From Epiperipatus broadwayi (lineage: Eukaryota > Onychophora > Udeonychophora > Euonychophora > Peripatidae): a DNA stretch of 64,000 bases. Each line of letters opens with the position of its first letter. The first letter of the stretch is position 1. Location: positions 2,624,501-2,688,500 of the forward strand of contig JAQFVV010000030.1 in NCBI GenBank assembly GCA_028023455.1. The letters run 5' to 3'. Under the pieces are notes generated by a model. It was not told the DNA's origin. It worked only from the letters and a program-made list of their open reading frames with translations, and did not search any database. Below are positions 56,751 through 64,000 of the stretch, in pieces. The translations under genes were made by a program, and so were the position numbers.

Positions 56751-59216
56751 AATGCCAAGCTATACTAGTATAAAATGAGAATTCTTGTTAATACCCCAAG
56801 TCTCTGGGTAATTTAAATTTGTAACAACAAAATTAGTAAAGATTTAATTAATCTATTTATTGTAATAAAGTACCAACATATATAAATATTACAATTTGTA
56901 ATGGAATAAATTGGTCATATGGAAATGTTTACTTTTATATACCCTATGAATTGTATAATGTGAAAATCTATAATAGTATTTAATAATGGCAAATAAATGT
57001 TTACTACTACAGATTTGGTAATAATTTGTGGTTTAATTAATTACATTTATCAAGGCGCTTGATAAATTATCAAAGGTCATCCATCAGGCAAATAGCTGAT
57101 TGCTTCATAATATGCACATAAGTTTACATGACTTTTTTTTGAAATGACAATATATTTTAATAATAAATTAAATACATATGAGGAGAACAATAAAATAAAA
57201 GTGTTCACACCTAATATTCATGCTCTTCCACTCGTTCAGTTTTAAGCACATTAATTATAGAAGTCACGCATTCCATTCCTTAATCCTAGAAACACGAATG
57301 ATTAAGTATATTTCTTGTTCAATAATAATAAAGCATGTTATAATAAATTAGATACACATTCTTCTGTTTAAATTTACTCTTTTATAGCTAGTAGAAATTT
57401 TTAATACAGTCTTTGAAATGTTTTATAAAAAGTTCAGCATATAATCTTGCCAAAAAAATAGCAAAATTCACACATTCCAATTATTTCTTTAATATTAGAG
57501 ATTAAAATTAGGCAAATCAAATATGAAATATAACCACACGTATGCATCCCAAATGATGATCTTAAATCTAAATTAGTCAATTGGAAATATTGAGAGATGT
57601 ACCTTGTTTAAAGTTGTTTAAGTCTCCATCCTTCTCTTTATCTTCCCAAGAAAAATTTCTTAACTATTTTCATACAGAAAATTAATATAAAATTTGTACT
57701 TTTGAGTTTGAATTGAATCTCAACTGCTTGATTATGGAAGAACCAATTTGTAGAGAGAGAATTGTAAATAAAGCCAACTTTCTTGTAAAGTATTCCCCTT
57801 TTATATCTGATTATTATTTAGATATTATTTCTTCCACCAATCAAAGGTCACTCATTCAAAAGTTCAACTTTAATGAAAAGTCAATCTCCCTTCTGCACTG
57901 AGATAATTTGTTGCAAATATGCAATAACCTTTTCTCTCTTGAAAAAGAAAGAAAAAAATCATTTTGTCTTCCAAATAATATTAATTAAATTGAAACAATA
58001 ATAAAAATATTCTGCATTTCTAAAGTAATAAAAAAATAATTATTTTAGCAAATAAAATAATTGATGGTGTATTTGTCTATTTGATAATTCACTGATCCAT
58101 TGATCTATCAATTCACTTAAATGGTGTTTAAACTGATTATCAGAGATATTGATTATGAATTTAAATATTTTACTGTAGAACATAGTATTTGGTATTTTAA
58201 TTAATTACATGAATGAAAAATGAGGTTGTAACATGGCGCAAACATACATGCACACACATAAATGCACTACAAGTACTAGACCAGTCTGACCCAAATAGAA
58301 ACCTATATGACCATGAGTCAAATATATTGCACTAACTATGGATTGAAGTATCAAGAAGCAAATAAACCAGAAAATTACCAGACAAAGACCAATCACTGTC
58401 TTACAGACAAATAAGATAAATCTGGATCAATTTAACCTATACACCAAAAATTTCTGTGACAAGCCATCCCCCTTTCTATTATTAAATATCCACCAAAGAA
58501 AAATACTATCTTAAAACTTCCGAATAATATCTGCAAGTGCTTTCCAAACAGAGTTTTGGATTATTAATGGAAAAAAATTTTAAATTTCAGGTTTTCTTTT
58601 TTTTTTTTTTTTAGTTAAATGCAACCAGCTGTTACTGATACAGTGCTATCTAATTACATTTGGTTTCTTGTGCCTATTCAGAAGGTCACAATATATTAAC
58701 ATGGTTTTAAATAATGATTTTAAAAACTTTTCCAGGATGTTCCTAAAACTTTTGAGTTTCCATTCTACTATAGTTCACATAAGACATTTTAAAATATATA
58801 GATCACTTTTTTTTAAAAAAAATTAATGCTTAATGCAATATATTAACTGAACTGGTAGAGAGAGAAACAATAAGTAAGAGAGTCTCGACTTAAAATCAGA
58901 CATATATCCTTTCTTGATATAATTTTTGAAGTAATTACTTAGATACTGTTGTTATTGATAAACTTTAAATTTACATCTTTTACTTAACTCCTTTCCGAGA
59001 TAACCTTGAACCACTCAGTGCAAGTTTACCATAACTACTGAGTTTGTGCAGTATCAATTAATCTCATACTCACGAGCATTACTTCTTTCTGGCACCATTT
59101 TGCTGCCTTGAAAAAGATGTACGTATATTTTTTCTACGATAAAATTTTAATTCTTTATAATTTTTTTTTTTGTGTAAAAATGCAATATTTAATGTTTTTT
59201 TTTTTTTCATTTTTTT
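56751..59216. other. AT-rich sequence, nothing recognised
   Basis: No supported coding segment, exon or element end was found. The short open frames here have no motifs. Confidence 0.45.
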
Positions 59217-59299
59217 AGATTTAGTCACCAGAAAAAATTTCTCCCACAGAAATACATTTAATCGCCGCTTATACAGTTCAAATTCTGAGTCGGATTTGG

Positions 59300-60900
59300 A
59301 AATTCCTCATTGACGATATGTGTGTTTCTGAGGTTTCATTATCTAATAGCTCATCAGATGAGAATCTTAGTGATATCTCAGACGATGGAGAAACTGCAAT
59401 ATCCAAAAAAAGAAAAAAAACTTTCCGATGTCATCTGTAAGGAGGATTAGAATGGCAACTAAGACTGAGCCCATGCCGAGGCCTTCATTTCGACCTGACT
59501 CAGTTTCTATTACTGGTAATGTTCAAGAATCACGCATGCCAATTGGAACATTTACAAAGTCTCCAGGGCTGAATTTTCCCATCACCCATGAGTATTCAAT
59601 TATTGACTTTTTTTATTTATTTTTTGATAAAAAATTATGCGATTACATATGTATGGAAAGTAATCAATATGCTGTAGAATGGAAAGCAATTCCAAAGTGG
59701 ATCAATCTGCATTTTTTGACATGGTAATTCATGTTTATAGTGTATCACGCATGACTAGATTTAAATTCATTTGGTCTAAAAATGAATTACTGCATCAACA
59801 GGGACTTACTAAAATTATGATCCGAAATCGATTTATGCAAATTTTAGGCAATTTACATTTCAATAATAATAAAAGCATGCCACCAATTATTAGTACATGA
59901 TAAAATTTATAAAATCAAATCAATTATAGATCACTAATATTAATTTCAAAGCTGCATATTAAATGCATCAAGATGTAGCAGTTGATGAAGCCATTACTAA
60001 ATTTAAGGATCGTAACACCATGAAACAGTTTAATGCCTCAAAACCGATAAAGCGAGGCTTCAAATGGTGGGTCTGTGCAGATAGCCATAATGGATATGTG
60101 TACCATGTGGAGTTGTATACAGGCAAAAGTGCTATTCCAAATGCTGGCCTAAATCTGGGAACTACATTATTTTTTGTGACAGATATTTTACTAGTGTACA
60201 ATTAGCTCAAGAGCTGTCTGCAAGTAAAATCTCCTGCTATGACATACTGAAAGTTGTTAGGAAGGGTATTCCAGATAGCATCCACATAAAAGCTAAAAAT
60301 TATAAACATATGAAGAGAGAGGACTTTCATTCTGTAATTGATAAAGACTGGTCTTGAGTTTCTAGTTTGGATGGATAAGGAGCCAATTGTTATGCTCAAT
60401 AATGCTTATCCATCATCTGGGAATAATACTGTGCTTAGGAGACATAAAGATGGGACACAACATTTATATCCATGTCCAAATGCAATTAAAAAATACAACT
60501 GCTTCATGGGTGGGGTTGATTTAGCCAACCAGAGGTGAACTGTGTATGGCTGGAATAGAAAGTCAAAGCGATGGCCTATGCGCTTATTCTGGTATTATTT
60601 AGATACGGCTATTACTAATTCCTACATTCTATATACTGTATACATGGCCCAAAAGCAAATGAGGTCTATATCACATCTGGAATTTAGAATAGCCTTATTG
60701 GTGACTTATCCAGAAAACTGGAGCCTTTAGTGATACAACATCTGATTCCTTCTGGGTGCCATACTATTTCTGATCTGCACCATGGTGATAGACGAAGCAA
60801 AAGAAAGTGTGTTGTATGCTCAAAAAACGAAAGTACAGCACTCAATTTATTTTGGCTGTGTGCCATGTGGATTTATTCTCTTATGTAGAGAGAGGCTGCT
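59300..60900 (+). pseudogene. piggyBac-like transposase, decayed
   Basis: Read across at least five frame changes. The acidic N-terminal region (SSDENLSDISDDGE, about 59345-59390) is followed by FFYLFFDKKLCDYICMESNQ (about 59605-59665), MTRFKFIWSKNELLHQQGLT and RNRFMQILGNLHFNNN. The DDD catalytic core follows: VDEAITKFKDRNTMKQFNA (about 59980-60030) with KRGFKWWVCADSHNGY; a CDRYFTSVQLAQEL segment (about 60180-60215); and LVWMDKEPIVMLNNAY (about 60360-60410). Then YNCFMGGVDLANQR, KRWPMRLFWYYLDTAITNSY and a C-terminal Cys-rich segment (RKCVVCSKNEST, about 60800-60840). All three catalytic Asp positions survive, but frameshifts and stops (for example after 60200 and 60355) prevent a product. TTAA-flanked ends were not identified. 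Confidence 0.88.
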
Positions 60901-60949
60901 TATCATGCTACATGTGACACAGCTTAATAAATTCTCCTACACCATAGAC

Positions 60950-61277
60950 ATAACACATCATAGTGCACATCCGGACTCAGAATCATATTTCCATTTGTTT
61001 CTGCAATAGGTAAGATATATCATGATTTTATTTATATGCTTGTTCATTTATTGTATGATTATAGTAACACTACTCATTTGTTGCAATTTTGTAGTGGCAC
61101 AACTCAAATGCTTCCACTCGACCCGGCTATAACACATCATGATGCATACCCAGACTCAGAACCATATTTCTACTAGTTCTGCAATAAGTAAGATATGATG
61201 ATTTTATTTATATGATCGTTCATTTATTGCATGATTATAGTAACACTGTACTCATTTGTTGCAATTTTGTAGTGGCG
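60950..61277 (+). repeat. 179-bp tandem duplication at the piggyBac 3' end
   Basis: 60950-61128 is followed by a second copy at 61129-61277. Both begin ATAACACATCAT and share GACTCAGAA-CATATTTC, TAAGATAT, GATTATAGTAACACT and TTGCAATTTTGTAGTGGC. The first copy overlaps the last readable codons of the transposase region, so the duplication arose after or with the decay of this element. Confidence 0.85.
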
Positions 61278-64000
61278 CAGTTTCATGTTTTACAATATGT
61301 ACATTTATAATTATATTTTATATACCTGGAATCTAGATGTAATGTAGGATATTTGACCATGGACTTTCAAGCTCCCTCAATCCATCCACTCTATCTCATA
61401 CCAGTGATACACATGACCACACACATGTGAAAAGGATAAATGATCCCCAATCATTTGGTCAAGATCATCGTCTCCCACACGTATGTATACTCAGTGCTCA
61501 TAATAAATTTGTTTATTTTGATGTTTATTAATTTGGTTTGTTTTTATTCATTTCATTTTACAGAAATTTTTATTTGTTTGATATTTATTTTTTTGAATAT
61601 ACTTTTTACTTGAAAAGAATAGATATATTAAGTCATCCCCCTCCATTATTCAATAATTTAATAATAAATTAATTAGATTTTTCATATATTACTATTTTAC
61701 TAAAGTGCTCTTTGCATAATATCTCTTGCACTGTTCTTACAGTTATTTTTTTTTTTGCCCCCACTAAAACCAAATGTATTTCTAACAGATACCTTGCATT
61801 GAAGGACTAGCAGATACCCTGCATGGAAGAACAAGATCTGAGTGCTAGTAAAAATGAAAATCACCAATCACATTTTTATAATTTTTTCAATAAAAAATTA
61901 TCTCAGGTAAGTGATGTTATGTATATTTTTTATTTCAGCATTTTGTGACAAATGTGATGAAGCTATTTACAAAAATGTCATTTTAACATTTAACTTGCAA
62001 AACTTAGAATTTGTGAACCAGTGTAAAAATAAACATTTTTAAAAGTATTAAAAATCTTTTTTTCTTAATTTTTTTTTTTTTTTTAAATAATGACTATTTT
62101 ATCAACTTTATTACATTCTTTCATATTTGCTCTTTCTAACAATGTACATATTTTTATACTTATTGCATTCACATACAGAAGACATGTTTTAAATTACATT
62201 TGTTATAATTTTTTTTAAAATTCAAGATGGCGACTTGGTCACAGTAAGAGTTAAAAGATAAATATTGTACTTTAATTAGTGTTCATTTGATTAAGATAAC
62301 AATGACTTAATTTCTTCTTTAAAAATTAAATACATTTGTTGTAAAAGATTATTACAAATAAAATATTTTTAAATAACTAATATTACTGTAAACATTTGCA
62401 ATTTAAAATTTATGGATGCATATATGAGAATGTAATTTATTTGCCTAAATCTATTGTTTTAAAATGTGGTGAATAGACCAAAACATTACTATAATTTTTA
62501 TTAAAATATATACATCTTTAAATTTAGTTTTATAATAATATTTTAAGTTTAACATGTATTATTTTCAAAACAAATTGCCAATTACATTATAATTTGGGTG
62601 TGGCTCACTTGAGGATTTTAAACATTTATTAGTATATAAAATCATGACAGTAAAAAAATTTTTTGTTATTTATATATATGATAATGCTTATTTAAATGTA
62701 AGCCAGGATGGTACAATATGTCATGCAAGTGTGTCATTTCCAAGAAGAAAAAAAATGTCGAAAAATGTTTTTAAAATATGCATGTAATATGTAAATGGTA
62801 GATTGCGGCACTTGGAGAACATTATAAATAGTTCTTGCTCTAGAAAAGTGTTCTCACTCACTCCTGTTTTAAATCAACTAATGTTGTTAATTAAACTTAG
62901 TTGTCTGTACTACTCTTAACTTATTAAATCTCATTCCAAATGCATACATGAACAAGTTACTATAGATCCTAAGAAATTATATTCTGGATTAGAGAAATAT
63001 TGGGAGATAATTGGGGAACCAGAAGGTAATGTATCCATCAGGAAATATAATCTAGATGTCTCATATAATGGAATTCTGTCATATATATAGTTTGATCATT
63101 ATCAGTATCTATTCTAATCATACTTAATTAAACAAATTTAAGGTTTGATTAGTCTTTATTAAACCAACAGCTCCTAATATTGGTATGAAGATAATCTAGT
63201 TACAGAAGAATATATTCATTTATGTATACATATATATATATATAAGTTAATAGAAGAAACACTATATGGTTCCTAGTATAATATTGTAACATTACATTCT
63301 TTGCTTTAAAACAAATTGAGTTAACTAAGCGTTATTCAAGGGATTACATGGGATTGTTAATGATGGTAGTTTGTTAGTTAGCCATCCTCTTAATATTATT
63401 TGATTTAACATTTTCATTTTAAAATGGTAATAGAAACATATATATAATTTATAATAAAAATAGCTCTATCTAAAATATGCTGATAGTTTAATAAAAAATT
63501 GAATTCATTGAAATTACTTTTTAAAAAATCACAGATAATTATGGAACATAGAATAATTGCAGTAGTAAATTTGTTTAGCATGGAAAAATGTTTCTCGTGT
63601 AATAAAGGTTACATAATTTAAATCATTACTGCTGCTATCAAGAGCAAGAATTATAATCTAAAATTTATAAACTTAGTGAAAATATATAAGTACTCTATAT
63701 TTATATTACAGTATATCAGACATGAAAATGTTACATGCAGTCATTGTACATTTTGTTACAATCTCAATTTATTGCTAAATTTTTAAAATAGTAAGAATCA
63801 CTGCTCTTTTAAAAATATTTTTAGATTTCATAGTATAAGAGCTGTATCATAAAATTTGACAAGGCCTTTAGTATTATAGAAAGATATTGATCATTTTGTG
63901 AAAGTTTTTATAATACTATTTTATTTGTATTTATATATTGGACTATTTCCATCATCTAATATTTAGTTTTGAATGTTTTTAGAAAAAATAAATTTTATTT
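61278..64000. other. AT-rich sequence, nothing recognised
   Basis: No supported coding segment or element terminus was found. Several long T runs occur (61747-61760, 62070-62084). Confidence 0.45.

Noticed and set aside
57713-57901. 62-residue open frame
   Set aside because: No motif, no splice signals and no element context; consistent with chance in AT-rich DNA.

Overview
The window is very AT-rich animal DNA, by eye about three-quarters A+T. The evidence for a eukaryote is GT-AG split exons, long introns, T-rich polypyrimidine tracts, many short homopolymer and ATT/TGA microsatellites, and a crowd of decayed transposable elements. The mix of elements (RTE and Jockey-like LINEs, Penelope-like elements, Ty3/Gypsy, BED-finger hAT, piggyBac) fits an invertebrate, most plausibly an arthropod. 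The species cannot be fixed from the sequence. There is no bacterial-style operon, CRISPR array, rRNA or convincing tRNA.

One host gene can be supported, on the + strand. Three exons are seen: 13096-13350, 14931-15071 and 44042-44092. Each has a length divisible by three, opens after an AG acceptor, ends at a GTAAGT/GTATGT donor and reads through in phase 0. The first encodes a C-x2-C-x16-H-x4-H finger. The third intron boundary implies a 29-kb intron that is packed with transposons. Further exons probably lie outside the window.

Nearly everything else is mobile DNA arranged as nests, which gives a relative chronology. Nest 1 (about 0.6-8.0 kb): an RTE-clade LINE (RTE-A) is split by a Penelope-like element (PLE-1, 2171-7146, 13-bp target duplication). 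PLE-1 is itself split by a younger 5'-truncated RTE copy (RTE-B, about 3858-4973). Nest 2 (16218-29930), inside the host intron: a hAT transposon with diverged terminal inverted repeats and a near-perfect 8-bp target duplication is split by a Ty3/Gypsy element (gypsy-1, 16696-27815, coding on the minus strand). The left LTR of gypsy-1 is split by a second Penelope-like element (PLE-2, 18526-21648, 12-bp target duplication). Nest 3 (about 46.2-55.7 kb): a Jockey-like LINE is split in its endonuclease by a 6,955-bp LTR element (gypsy-2). Gypsy-2 has two almost identical 2.49-kb LTRs, a 4-bp ATAT duplication and a single gag-like ORF with no pol.

Other pieces are an R1/I/Jockey-type RT remnant (about 8.9-10.0 kb, minus), an RTE 3' stub (14.4 kb), a second BED-finger hAT (about 35.1-36.8 kb, minus), a dispersed inverted repeat (33.1-34.8 kb), a foldback with a hammerhead-like core (42.8 kb), Cys-rich tandem repeats (56.0-56.7 kb) and a decayed piggyBac transposase (59.3-60.9 kb) followed by a 179-bp tandem duplication.

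The most interesting items are: gypsy-2, a young gag-only LTR element whose gag core and leader match the pol-bearing gypsy-1; PLE-2, whose 0.9-kb inverted arms duplicate the whole GIY-YIG endonuclease so that it survives as a separate intact ORF; the hammerhead-like hairpins at the ends of the Penelope-like sequences; and the phase-0 exons of an unrecognised zinc-finger gene. No wholly new system can be claimed from sequence reading alone.
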